A stretch of 64,000 nt of DNA, from contig AP026541.1 of assembly GCA_026075535.2 (NCBI GenBank), positions 10,168,001 to 10,232,000 on the forward strand. Direction: 5' to 3'. This DNA comes from Tricholoma matsutake. Its lineage: Eukaryota > Basidiomycota > Agaricomycetes > Agaricales > Tricholomataceae. A model generated the notes under the pieces. It was not told the DNA's origin, did no database searches, and saw only the letters and a list, made by a program, of their open reading frames with translations. Below, piece after piece: positions 32,936 to 42,198 of the stretch. The position numbers were made by a program, and so were the translations under genes. Within the stretch, counting starts at the first letter, position 1, and every line of letters starts with the position of its first letter.

Positions 32936-33865
32936 ATGCTGGGCCCTGGAAACATGAAGAAGTCTTCAAAAAAGAAGACTACAATTACAACTGACTCGGA
33001 GTTGAACACTCTGCCTACACAGCCAATGCTCAACTTCCGCAGCTTTCTACAAATAGCAGAATACAAGAGCATTGCCCAATTCTGCACCTGGGCCTCCACC
33101 ACTAGTGACAGCGTGAACCTCAGATTACTCTGGGAACATGCAATGGATGAAGGGGAGAAGTTGGGAATAAGGAAGGGGAAGAAGTTGGGAATAAAGGAAG
33201 GGATAGAGCAAGGGATGAACCTGGGCCATGAGGAAGGATATCTGGTTGCGAAGGAAGGATTCGACAGGATAATAGAGGCAGTAAAAACTAAAGGAACCTC
33301 GAAAGCATCCAACACCCACGAAATGGCGACACAGACAGACAACGACCAACAACAGCAGTCAGCGACTACTCAAACAATGCTCACCACCACTGCCAACACC
33401 GCTGCGCAAATGACACCCCTCACTGACGAGACCCCCACCAAACCGTCATCACCGACGATGCCTGCACAGCCCCCATCAATGTCGTCAACGCTGTCAACAT
33501 CGTCGACAACGGCCACCACAACCCCCTCCACAACTTCAAACCAGCCCAAAACACCTCAAAAACAATGGCACACTCTGCCGAGTCGACTCATAGACCCCCA
33601 GAAAGATCCCCAGCCCCTCCTCTTGAGCCCTAAGCCTCATCGTTCCACTGTCATGCCACTGACGACATCGATGGCAACTCTGGTTGCAACCATCTCTAAG
33701 ATGACAATTAGGGTCTTGTCTCATACCAAAACGATGGCTACCACCCCAGAGACCACTCACAAAGCCCTAAATGACACACAGAGCCCGTCTACAGCCCAGC
33801 AGCCAGAGTTATGCGATGATGAGCAGCTGTGCTCGCCAAAACACGATGTTTGCTCAATGGAATGA
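32936..33865 (+). CDS. GX3-repeat protein of the LTR element (309 aa)
   Basis: ATG at 32936, stop at 33863-33865. Residues 30-70 form a conserved-looking block (NFRSFLQIAEYKSIAQF, WEHAMDEG). Residues 73-104 have glycine at every fourth position eight times running (73, 77, 81 ... 101), a GX3 pattern like the deca-GX3 motif of the Yae1/Lto1 family, here in a charged helix-forming context. The remaining 200 residues are Thr/Pro/Ser-rich and low in complexity. I have seen similar proteins in other mushroom genomes but know no function. A structural or Gag-like role is an inference from its place between two LTRs. It may once have been fused to the next frame, which lies in another phase. Confidence 0.6.
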   Translation: MLGPGNMKKSSKKKTTITTDSELNTLPTQPMLNFRSFLQIAEYKSIAQFCTWASTTSDSVNLRLLWEHAMDEGEKLGIRKGKKLGIKEGIEQGMNLGHEEGYLVAKEGFDRIIEAVKTKGTSKASNTHEMATQTDNDQQQQSATTQTMLTTTANTAAQMTPLTDETPTKPSSPTMPAQPPSMSSTLSTSSTTATTTPSTTSNQPKTPQKQWHTLPSRLIDPQKDPQPLLLSPKPHRSTVMPLTTSMATLVATISKMTIRVLSHTKTMATTPETTHKALNDTQSPSTAQQPELCDDEQLCSPKHDVCSME

Positions 33866-33934
33866 CCCTGCCAGCCCAGCGATCCCCAATGACAACCTGT
33901 ACTACCTCCGAGACCTCTCTGTTCCCCCCAGTCT

Positions 33935-34660
33935 GTGCCCCTGCCCATTCCGCATCTCGAACGATCCAAAATGACTGCCATGTCATCGTTGACATGTCCG
34001 TCGATGACGGTTGAACCCCTGGCTATGTCCCACCTGGGACCACAAATGGCAGCTGTAAAACAACAAGATACACTACCTGGCCTGCCAGAACACCTGCAAA
34101 ACACATCCGAACAACCCTGCTTGCCCCCAAACCCCCCAAAACAAGCTGTCTCGCTGTCACCCATGTCCTACACCCCTGCCATGTCACTAACGACACTGTC
34201 GACACCCGTTGCTGCCCCCCGTTCGCTGCCTCCACCCCTATTTCCCCCTGCACACCCCTGCTCACCTCTGCTCGACCATAAACGAGCTGTTTCGCCACCT
34301 CCTGTACGTTTTGACTGGGCCGAAGATGCCGTGTTGTTACCTACTGCCCCAAGAACCCAACTGCGAGATTTCTCAGCTCTGAGGACAGGCCGTACACAGC
34401 TATTTGGGACCCTACAATGACAGACTCGACGATGACGACCTCCCCTGCACTATTTTCCATCTCGAAATTTTTCTAGTTTAGCTCTGCCTTCTCTCGTTCC
34501 ACCTCAACCTTTTATTACTCGACGACATCCCACTGGTATAGGACCAGGAAGACCCATCATTACTATTCCTGTTGGAGTAGCACCCATACTCACCACTCCT
34601 GTTCCGAAGCTTGACTGGGATCAAGACCCCCGGCTTGCTGACTTGAGTAAGGCCCTTTGA
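33935..34660 (+). pseudogene. C-terminal continuation of the GX3 protein, other frame
   Basis: A Pro-rich frame to 34420 ends with VRFDWAEDAVLLPTAP and RDFSALRTG. Beyond it, in a further frame, come RHPTGIGPGRPI and KLDWDQDPRLADLSKAL before a TGA near 34658. The two short DW.(E/Q)D motifs followed by a LSAL/LSKAL helix look like repeated interaction motifs. The frame breaks suggest decay of a longer protein that began at 32936. Confidence 0.5.
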
Positions 34661-34837
34661 GCATTGGGATGGGCACCCCCCTGTTGAGTTTCATCTTATT
34701 TCATTCTTTATCTCAACCATAGAATTTTCTGGCTACAAAATTTTCAGATTCTCATTTTTTATTATGTTCACATAGTTTTTTTTCTGGTTGTTTTTCTGCT
34801 GGGCGACGAGGATGTCGCCATCTGGGACATGGGTGGA

Positions 34838-34977
34838 TGGAGTGGTCAGGGATGCCCACTCCAGGGTGGTCACGTGATCTAGTAGATATACCTGTAGCTA
34901 GTCACATGTTAGTAGCTAAGCTTGCTATACCATCGCATTCCACGCCTTCAGCAAGGGAGATGCTTGGCACGTCTCCA
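34838..34977 (+). repeat. 3' LTR of the GX3 element
   Basis: 140 bp, partner at 32589-32728. A small hairpin (GGCGAC and GTCGCC arms) and a purine-rich stretch GGGTGGA lie just before it. Confidence 0.85.
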
Positions 34978-35484
34978 CCATACCCTTGGCAACCCTTATA
35001 TGTTTCCATACCCTTACCCCTAATGGTAGGGTGTTCAGGAGTAGGGGTAAGGGTATGAAATTTGACACCCAGGGGTAACCCCTGCCTTGCCCTATGAGTT
35101 GATAAAACAATGGAAGAAAAGTAAAAAAAAAACTTACTTGGGGCTGAAACAACGATTATCGTTGTTTGGGCCCATTGCATCAGCTCAGCTAGTTTGCTAA
35201 GAAAATAGTTAGTTCATAAAATAAAGAAAGGAAAAAAAGACTTACTTGGGCCTGTTTGTTCCATGCTGTTTGTGTTGCTGTTGGTGCAAGAGGCATCAGA
35301 GGAGGGCTGACTGGGTGGTGGTGGTGGTAGAGGGAGGTGGGAGGCAGCAGCATCAAGAGTGGTGGTGGTGGTCAACAAAAATGTTGATCAACAATGATTG
35401 TTGATGCATCTTGTACTTGCATGTGAGTCACGTGATTTAAATAAGTACGGTTAGATAATGCAATTGTTTGCACTTACTGACAAT

Positions 35485-35556
35485 GGCTCTGTGGTGTAGT
35501 GGTTAACTGCTGCTATTTATGCTTGGTGACAAGGCTTGGGGTTTGATTCTACCTTA
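35485..35556 (+). repeat. tRNA-like head of a SINE
   Basis: An A box TGGTGTAGTGG at 35492-35502 and a B box GGTTTGATTC at 35540-35549 have the spacing of a tRNA internal RNA polymerase III promoter, preceded by GGCTC and a GTGGTTAACTGC segment typical of a D-arm. The cloverleaf is imperfect and no CCA-ready acceptor pairing is visible, so a SINE or tRNA pseudogene is likelier than a working tRNA. Confidence 0.5.
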
Positions 35557-35589
35557 GTACATAATTTTTCTGTAGTCAACTGAGCCTCT

Positions 35590-35875
35590 GCTATGCATCC
35601 ATGGACTTGACTCGGACTTGACTCGGACATGTATCTGTCCGAGTCCATCCAAGTCCAAGTAAATTGATGTTGCTCGGACAAAGTCTGTGCATACTCCAAG
35701 TAAAAGTCCAAAAATAGCTCAGACTCCACGAAAGTCCATGTGGACTCTCTAGGAGTCCAAGCAACTGCTATACAGGACATTTGAGCCAAATGAGTGGGTG
35801 CCAGTCCAAGCTAGTCTGTGCAGAGTCCACCAAATTCTGCGTGGACTGGCTCAGAATATGTGGGGCACAGTAAAG
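35590..35875. repeat. GAGTCC/GGACTC-rich repeat ending GTGGGGCACAG
   Basis: Many copies of GACTCGGAC, GAGTCCA and AAGTCCA in both orientations. The right end ATATGTGGGGCACAG is the inverted counterpart of ACAGTGCCCCACATGT at 30478. The two may be ends of related elements, but no matching target duplication was found. Confidence 0.4.
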
Positions 35876-36024
35876 ACCTCTCTATAACAGGTTCGATCCA
35901 CATGTCAACACTGGGAACAAAAGGGGGGAAATTTAATTGGGAGATACTTAAGTGTGTGACATACAGCTTGAGGGAGAGAGTAAGGGGTATTAACCCCAGG
36001 CTACTGCCGAGAGAGGAGTGAGAT

Positions 36025-36087
36025 GAAGGAAGGCAGATGAGAGGTGAAGGAAGGCAGATGAGAGGTGAAGGAAGGCAGATGAGAGGT
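36025..36087 (+). repeat. 21 bp tandem repeat, three copies
   Basis: Three identical units of GAAGGAAGGCAGATGAGAGG plus T, followed by a partial unit. It lies just outside the G2 retroelement. Confidence 0.9.
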
Positions 36088-36157
36088 GAAGGCTAGGCAG
36101 AAGAAGGAAGGAAGGGCAAAGAGTAGGCGAGGACAGGCGGATGAGACACAATGCAAC

Positions 36158-36580
36158 TATAAGGGCAACCTCAGCCTCTAGCAAAGGGAAATCCAAAGTT
36201 AAAATTATGCTACATAATACAGGGATTGGGGGCGCACCTAGCAAAGGGAAATCCAAAGAGAAAACTCTAAAGATCCCTTTGCCAGTGCCCAGTATATGTG
36301 AAAACTGCAAAAATCAAATAATAACTAAAAATAGAAAAGGCGGAGATAGGCTGATCAAGGCTGCCGCATGATGTAATACCAAGGGGTAGATGTCGGAAGG
36401 GTACTCCGTCTCTAAATATAAAACTGTCAACATGCACAAATGTGATAGAAAGGGAAATTAGTAATAAAATAAGGGGAAAATCATAGAAAATGAAGAATAG
36501 AAGGAAATGAGGCGAGAAAAAATATAGGATGAACGTAAAAAATAGGAGAAACATGTGGGACACCCTCTAGTCCCCTTACA
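36158..36580 (-). repeat. G2 3' LTR
   Basis: 423 bp. On the minus strand it begins TGTAAGGGGAC and ends GGTTGCCCTTATA. Differences from the 5' LTR are nearly all at CpG sites. Confidence 0.92.
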
Positions 36581-39500
36581 TCACCCCCCCTCTAAGATGC
36601 ATCGCCCTGATGCATTCGAAATTGCATATGACCAAAGTCACTGACTTGAATGCGATGTGGTGCAGCAGTGTGCTGTTGGTGGAACTCCTTGACCAACCGA
36701 GGGGCATTCACATCGGACTCCTCGACCCATGAGTTCTCCTCATACCCATAACCCTTCCAGTGTACCAAATACTGGAGCTTCCCTTGACATAACCGGCTGT
36801 CCAAGATTGACTCGACTTCATACTGGGGTTCTCCCTCCACGACTGTAGGTGGCAGTGGTGGTCATGAACGGTGTCCTGGAAAAGGATCTGAGGGAGCTGG
36901 AAGGAGTTTCACGACATGGAAGACTGGGTGAAGTCTAGACATGGAGGCTGGGAGGCGTAGACAATAGGCATGCGTTCCAACGCACTTGACAATGGGGAAA
37001 GGTCCCAGGAAGCGATGGGAGAGTTTTTTGGACGGACGGGTAGTGGAGATGTCACTGGAGTCAAGATAAACTCGATCACCAACCTTGTACTGCGGCATTG
37101 GAGAGTGGCGTTGATTGTAGAAGCGTGCCATGTCGTCCTTTGCCTTCACCAAGGCCGCCTTCGCTTCCTCCAAACTGTCCCTCATGTGTTCCGTGAACTC
37201 ATTCACTGTCTCAATATGTGAGGGGGCTTGGTGAGGTTCAAATCCCATGCGTGGATGCCGTCCAGTGTCCAAGAAGAAGGGTTTGTTGAGTGGAAGCATG
37301 GACATGATTGTTGTATCTGAACTCAGCCAGGGAAGGAGATTGTCCCAATCGTCCTGGCATTCATTGATGAAGACACGGATATACTGCTCCAACTCCTGGT
37401 TGACTCGTTCGGTCTGGCCATCAGTTTGTGGGTGATAAGCGGTCGAAGCGAGGAGTTTGATACCCAGAAGTTGGTACAGCTCACGAGTGAACTCTGCTAC
37501 GAACTGAGGGCCACGGTCAGAAAGGAAGGCGCCAGGGAGTCCATGTAATTTCCAGACATGGTGAAGATAGAGGCGGGCAGCACCCAGGGCACTGACAGTG
37601 GTGTGAGTGGGAATGAAGTGAGCATGTTTCCCTGCGGAATCAACTGTGCACATCACCGCATCAAACCCATTCGACTCTGGCAACTCCACCACAAAGTCGA
37701 CACTGACAACATCCCAATGACTTTCTGGGACAGGGAGAGGGTGTAGCTCACCAATGGGTTTGCGACAAGGAATCTTGGTGCATAAGCAAAGGTCACAAGT
37801 ATGACAATACTGACCAATGAGCTGTGACATCTGCGGCCACCAATAATTCTGTGAGGTGAGCTCCAAGGTCTTCCAGCATCCAGGGTGACCAGCAATCCAT
37901 GAGTTGTGGTGTTGGGATATGATACGTTGACGAAGGTCTGGGTCGTTGGGTACGTAGATGCGATCCCAGAAATACAACAAGTCCTCCTTTTCAGCCCACT
38001 CTGCCACACATAAGGAGAGGGTAGATCCCTTCCTCAGTTCCTTAACAGCTCGGGCCACAACATCCTCGTATAAACCACTATGGTTTGTGCGATGGATGTC
38101 ACGTAGGATGTCCCGTTCCTCACCCTAGGGTGCGATACCTTCCAATGCCCGGATCGTAAACAGGTTTGGCTGCAACAACACAATGTCTTGATTGTCGTCA
38201 CCACCATCCCCATGATCTGCACATCAGGAGAGGGCATCGGTCTTCCCCATGCTGCAACCTGGATGGTGGTGCAAGGAGAAGTCAAACCTGGATAGATACA
38301 GGGACCAACGAGCTTGACGATGGTTCAATTTCTTGGCCATCATAAAGTACTCGAGATTCTTGTGATCCGTCCAAATTTCCACCTTGTGTAGGGCACCCTC
38401 GAGGAAGTGTCGCCACTCCTCAAGCGCATGCATTATCGCCAACATCTCCTTGTCATGGATCTCATAGTTTCATTCCACAGCACTAAGGGCTTTTGGAGTA
38501 GAGCGCAACAAGATGCCACTTCTGGTCCTCCAGAGACTGCTGAGACAACACGGCGCCCATCGCAAAGTCAGAACTGTTGGCTTCTACACGAAAAGGGTGC
38601 GAATCGTCAGCAAAGGTAAGGATGGAAGCGGAAGTGACCATATCTTTAAGCTTTTCAAACACCTCCTGCTGTGCATTGTCCCACCACCATGCCTCCTTGC
38701 CAGTCAAGTCAAACAGTGGTCGTGCGTGATGTGAGAAATCCTTGATAAAACACTGGTAGAAATTGATGAAGCCTAAAAAGGACTGCACCTCTTTCTTGTT
38801 CGTGGGCGTCGGCCATGCCGTGACCCCATTCACCTTGACCGGATCCATCTCCACCTGGCCCTCCAAGATAATCAGGCTGAGGTACCCGATCTTGGTCTTC
38901 TCAAACTTGCACTTGTCCTGGCGAAGGTAGAGTTTGTACTGTCGAAGTCAGTCCAAGACGAGGCGCATAATGCGACGATGCTCTTCCACTGTGCAAGTGA
39001 ATATGAGGATATCATCGAGGTAGATACAGACGACGCCCTCAAGGATGAGGTCGTGGAAGATGTCGTTCATCATGGTCTGGAAGGTGGCAGGACTATTAGT
39101 AAGGCCAAAGAACATGACAAGCAGTTCAAAAAGACCATGGTTGGTATGAAAGGCTGCCTTCCACTCATCTCCCTCCTTTATCCTCACATTATTGTAACCC
39201 CAACAGACATCAAGTTTGGTGAAGTATCACGCTCCACAGAGTTGGTTCACAAGTTCGGAGATGAGAGGTAGCGGGTAGCAATTTTTGACTGTGATGTCAT
39301 TGAGCCTTCTATAGTCTTGAACTGGACGAAGTGAGCCATCCTTCTTCTTGACAAAGAAAAAGGGAGAGGCCATGGGCGATTTGGATGGTCAAATATGTCC
39401 AGAGGTTAGGTGTTTGTCGATGAATTGGTCGAGCTGTTGCTGTTCCTCAGGAGAAAGAGGATAGACCTTGCAGGAGGAAGGGGTTGCACCGGGGATGAGT

Positions 39501-40501
39501 TTGATGGTGTGATCCCACGGCTTGCATGCAGGGAGAGAATTGAATGATTCCTTGGAGAACACGTCCTCAAACTCATGAAGATGAGGGAGTAAGGAGTCAG
39601 TAGAGGATTTAGCAGTATTGTTTTTGTGGAAGGCCTCGGCAAGGCGCTGGAATATGTTCAATGTAGCACACACCTCATGCGATGGACGAATCACAGTGTA
39701 GAAAATCCGATCCCCTTCCTCAACTTCCTCTGCTTCCTCCTCATCATCATCTGAGTCTGGTATCAGATCAGGAACCCCCTCCAACTCCACATCAGGCAGA
39801 GGTAGGGGTCCAGCATGACACTTCTGAGTGCGTCATACCAAGGCCCTTTGTCCGTGGCACTCTTGTCTGGCTTCCGTCAAACAGGTGCGACAGCTGGATG
39901 GACATCGGCTCATGGTGACCTCCCCAGTATGCCAGTTAACATCTGGGTTATGGTCTCGAAGCCATGGATAGCCCAAAATCACCTTCTGCTTCCCTAACTG
40001 AGTGACAGCAAAAAGTGTACGCTCACTATGATCTTTGTAACGGAGGACCAGGTCCACAACCTCTTGGATGGCACCAGCTTCATATGGGGATCCATCCACA
40101 TTATAAACAGGTATCGGACGCGAGAGTGAGCGAGTATTCAGGCAATGTTGTCGTGCGAGGTCAGTGTCAATGAAGAGACCAGTAGCACCAGAGTCTAGGA
40201 GCGCAGAGACACCAAGTATCTGTCCAGTGTCGGTAGTCTGTAGTTCGATCGCCAGGTTCAAGGAGTGTGCAGAGGGAGTGGATGCAACAATATATTTGCG
40301 TGGTAGTTTGTGCTCCCATGATTTAATTTTGGGGCGTGAGGTAGAGGTAGAGAGAGGAGGGGCAGGTATGTCTTCACCCGACTTCAAAGGTTCAGAGAGG
40401 GGAATAGTCATGAAATCAGATTCATTCTCCAGGGATTCAACTGACAAAACTTCAAAGTGGTTATGGACAGGCAACGAGGGCGTACGGTTCACTCGCTGCA
40501 A
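36581..40501 (-). pseudogene. G2 pol: protease to integrase and chromodomain
   Basis: From 40501 down: aspartic protease (SALLDSGATGLFID) and the motif GYPWLRDHNPDVNW. Then reverse transcriptase with [13 protein letters not shown] and the catalytic YLDDILIF near 39020, and RNase H (FLGFINFYQCFIKDF). Integrase covers 38058-36862 with the zinc region (HHNSWIAGHPGC then CHTCDLC), catalytic residues in SVDFVVELP, FLSDRGPQF and TAYHPQTDGQTERVNQELEQ, and the GPY/F-like HRFLGPFPIV. The C-terminal chromodomain at 36840-36592 reads [28 protein letters not shown]. Chromodomains steer integration to marked chromatin. TGA/TAG stops (for example near 39390, 38948 and 36862) and a frame break in RNase H stop the reading. 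Integrase is one intact 398-residue frame. Confidence 0.92.
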
Positions 40502-41739
40502 ATAGAAAAATCCTGCTCCTCTACACCCTCTAATTTGACCTCCTCTGCAACCTGAACCTTCGCTTCCTCAACATCTACAAGCACCAACAGGTCCTGGAGG
40601 AGTTCATCTTGCCCCTCAGGGGTGAGCATGCGGATATCCTGACGATGGGGGCACGCTCCAGCCATATGTCCAGTTTCCCCACAGCGGTAGCAGAGGTTTA
40701 ACCTGCGTGCGTGGCTACGGGCTGCATCGACATCCATTGGTACTGGAACATTGACGGCCGGTGCAGGAGTTTGACGGACGGGAATAGGGTTGCATTGGGG
40801 AAGGGTTCGATTGAAGATGTGGGATGTAGGAGTGGTAGTTGGAGCCCGGAATGCAGCATTGAACGCCACATTTGTGAGTCGGTTCTCATCACAGAGGGAA
40901 GCAGCTTCATACCAAGCATAGATATCATCGTCCGCTGGACGTCCTTCCAACATCTGGGCAATCTGGTCCTGAATCTCCCAGTTGAGGCCTCGTCAGAACT
41001 TCACCACCACTGGTAGCCCACCCCCATATCCTGCCATGTCCACCAAGTCCTTAAACTCATCGATATAATCGTCCACAGATCGACGTGCCTGGTGGTACGA
41101 GGATGACTCAAGTCGTGTCACTGCTCAGTGGCGCTCATTGAGGGGACAAAAGTGGCGTACGAACTCTGCTCGAAAGTCACCCCAAGTGGAGAAAGGTAGG
41201 GAACCGAGTTCTTTGGTTTGTCGCAGAATATGGTCCACATAGAGATAGGCACACTCAGATTTCATGTATGTGAAGGCCCAATAAATTTTTGCAGCTTCAT
41301 CGACGAATTGATGCGACTGGAGACTGATATACAACTCACAGGAGTTAAGGAATGCACGTCCCTGCACACGCGCACCATTAAATTTGGCGGGGGGGGACGG
41401 TTTGATCTGGGCGCGCTCCTTGGGCATGTTTGGCGACGCATCGTTGTTGGGCGCACTTGGAGTCATAATGGGGGAAATATTAGTCGTGGAGCTGGTCTGA
41501 AGTGTTCTGACAAAGTTTTCAATCATAGATTTAAGTGAATCAATGTGCGCACGTATTCCAGTAAAGTCGCTTTCAAGCGCGTTGAGGTGCTCTGATGCAT
41601 CCATAGCGCTAGGGGGCGCATTTGGCGAAAATGGCAGCGTAATAAAGGCAAGACTATCTGGAATGGTGTGTAGGGACTCTGTGGAGCTTTGGGAAGTGTC
41701 GTCCAGTCCGTACCTGCCTATCTTGGGCAGTGCGTTCAC
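40489..41739 (-). pseudogene. G2 Gag
   Basis: The N-terminal part starts at 41739 (MNALPKIGRYGLDDTSQSS) and includes PPAKFNGARVQGRAFLNSCE and LPFSTWGDFRAEFVRHF. After a TGA at 41125-41127 (probably TGG before) the frame continues with DDYIDEFKDLVDMAGYGGGL and a second TGA (CGA before). The C-terminal part has the zinc knuckle CYRCGETGHMAGACP and an acidic tail. Only the stops separate it from an open frame. Confidence 0.9.
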
Positions 41740-41758
41740 AATTTTCAGGCCTTAGGGG

Positions 41759-41768
41759 AGAGTTTTCT
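41759..41768 (-). promoter_or_regulatory. Candidate self-priming primer-binding site of G2
   Basis: Read on the minus strand, AGAAAACTCT lies two bases downstream of the 5' LTR. Its exact complement AGAGTTTTCT lies in the LTR at 41881-41872, about 25 bases after a TATA box (ATATAC at 41905-41910). Elements of the Tf1/sushi group prime reverse transcription by folding the 5' end of the transcript onto such a site. Confidence 0.6.
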
Positions 41769-41770
41769 AC

Positions 41771-42193
41771 TATAAGGGCAACCTCAGCCTCTAGCAAAGG
41801 GAAATCCGAAGTTAAAATTATGCTACATAATACAGGGATTGGGGGTGCACCTAGCAAAGGGAAATCCGAAGAGAAAACTCTAAAGATCCCTTTGCCAGTG
41901 CCCAGTATATGTGAAAACTGCAAAAATCAAATAATAACTAAAAATAGAAAAGGCGGAGATAGGCTGATCAAGGCCGCCGCATGACATAATACCAAGGGGT
42001 AGATGTCGGAAGGGTACTCCGTCTCTAAATATAAAACTGTCAACATGCACAAATGTGATAGAAAGGGAAATTAGTAATAAAATAAGGGAAAAATCATAGA
42101 AAATGAAGAATAGAAGGAAACAAGGCAAGAAAAAATATAGGACAAACGTAAAAAATAGGAGAAACACGTGGGACACCCTCTAGTCCCCTTACA
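41771..42193 (-). repeat. G2 5' LTR
   Basis: 423 bp, partner of 36158-36580. Two TATA-like sites occur on the minus strand, TTTATATTTAG near 42030 and CATATAC near 41910. The second is well placed for transcription starting at AGAGTTTTCT. Confidence 0.92.
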
Positions 42194-42198
42194 GCAAC

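Larger units (their letters stand above)
32589..34977 (+). mobile_element. Non-autonomous LTR element encoding a GX3-repeat protein
   Basis: Two 140 bp direct repeats at 32589-32728 and 34838-34977 start TGGAGTGG and end CGTCTCCA. They differ at three positions, all CpG versus TpG/CpA. A 4 bp duplication CCAT flanks the element, and it splits the family A MITE. A TTGGTGATGAGAG two bases after the 5' LTR may be the primer-binding site. There is no protease, polymerase or integrase; the only coding is the frame at 32936 and its continuation. It must therefore depend on another element for replication. Confidence 0.85.
32218..35094. mobile_element. hAT-type MITE, family A, copy 2, opened by an LTR element
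   Basis: The ends are TAAGGCAAGGCAGGGGTA and, read inward from the right, TAGGGCAAGGCAGGGGTTA. Exact 8 bp duplications TGAGTTGA flank it at 32210-32217 and 35095-35102. Without the 2389 bp insertion at 32589-34977 it is about 480 bp and equals copy 1 (17668-18132) in reverse orientation. It shares the AAGGGTA-rich subterminal parts and the AT-rich centre with that copy. Confidence 0.88.
35103..36024. other. Repeat mixture: microsatellites, SINE head, GAGTCC repeats
   Basis: No protein gene. A GGGCTGAAACAACGATT palindrome region (35135-35175) resembles family B hAT interiors in reverse. GGT runs lie near 35319 and 35360, the tRNA-like segment at 35485-35556, and GACTCGGAC/GAGTCCA repeats at 35590-35875. 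A GGTTCGATCC box at 35889-35898 stands alone. Confidence 0.45.
36158..42193 (-). mobile_element. Chromovirus G2 (Tf1/sushi-type Ty3), nearly complete
   Basis: A 6.04 kb Ty3 element on the minus strand with LTRs of 423 bp at each end (36158-36580 and 41771-42193). An exact 5 bp target duplication GCAAC lies at 36153-36157 and 42194-42198. In order on the minus strand come Gag, protease, reverse transcriptase, RNase H, integrase and chromodomain. All domains are present but interrupted by several stops. Just after the 5' LTR, AGAAAACTCT (41768-41759) is complementary to AGAGTTTTCT inside the LTR, which fits self-priming. It is the least CpG-depleted of the three related copies. Confidence 0.93.

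Noticed and set aside
30474..35880. One large transposon with ends CAGTGCCCCACAT and ATGTGGGGCACAG
   Set aside because: The ends are similar in inverted orientation, but the flanking bases give no target duplication and the interior is a mixture of independent elements.
35889..35898. A tRNA gene around the second GGTTCGATCC box
   Set aside because: There is no A box or acceptor stem at the proper distance upstream.
36025..36087. CRISPR-like array (three 21 bp repeats)
   Set aside because: The units are directly adjacent without spacers and the DNA is eukaryotic.
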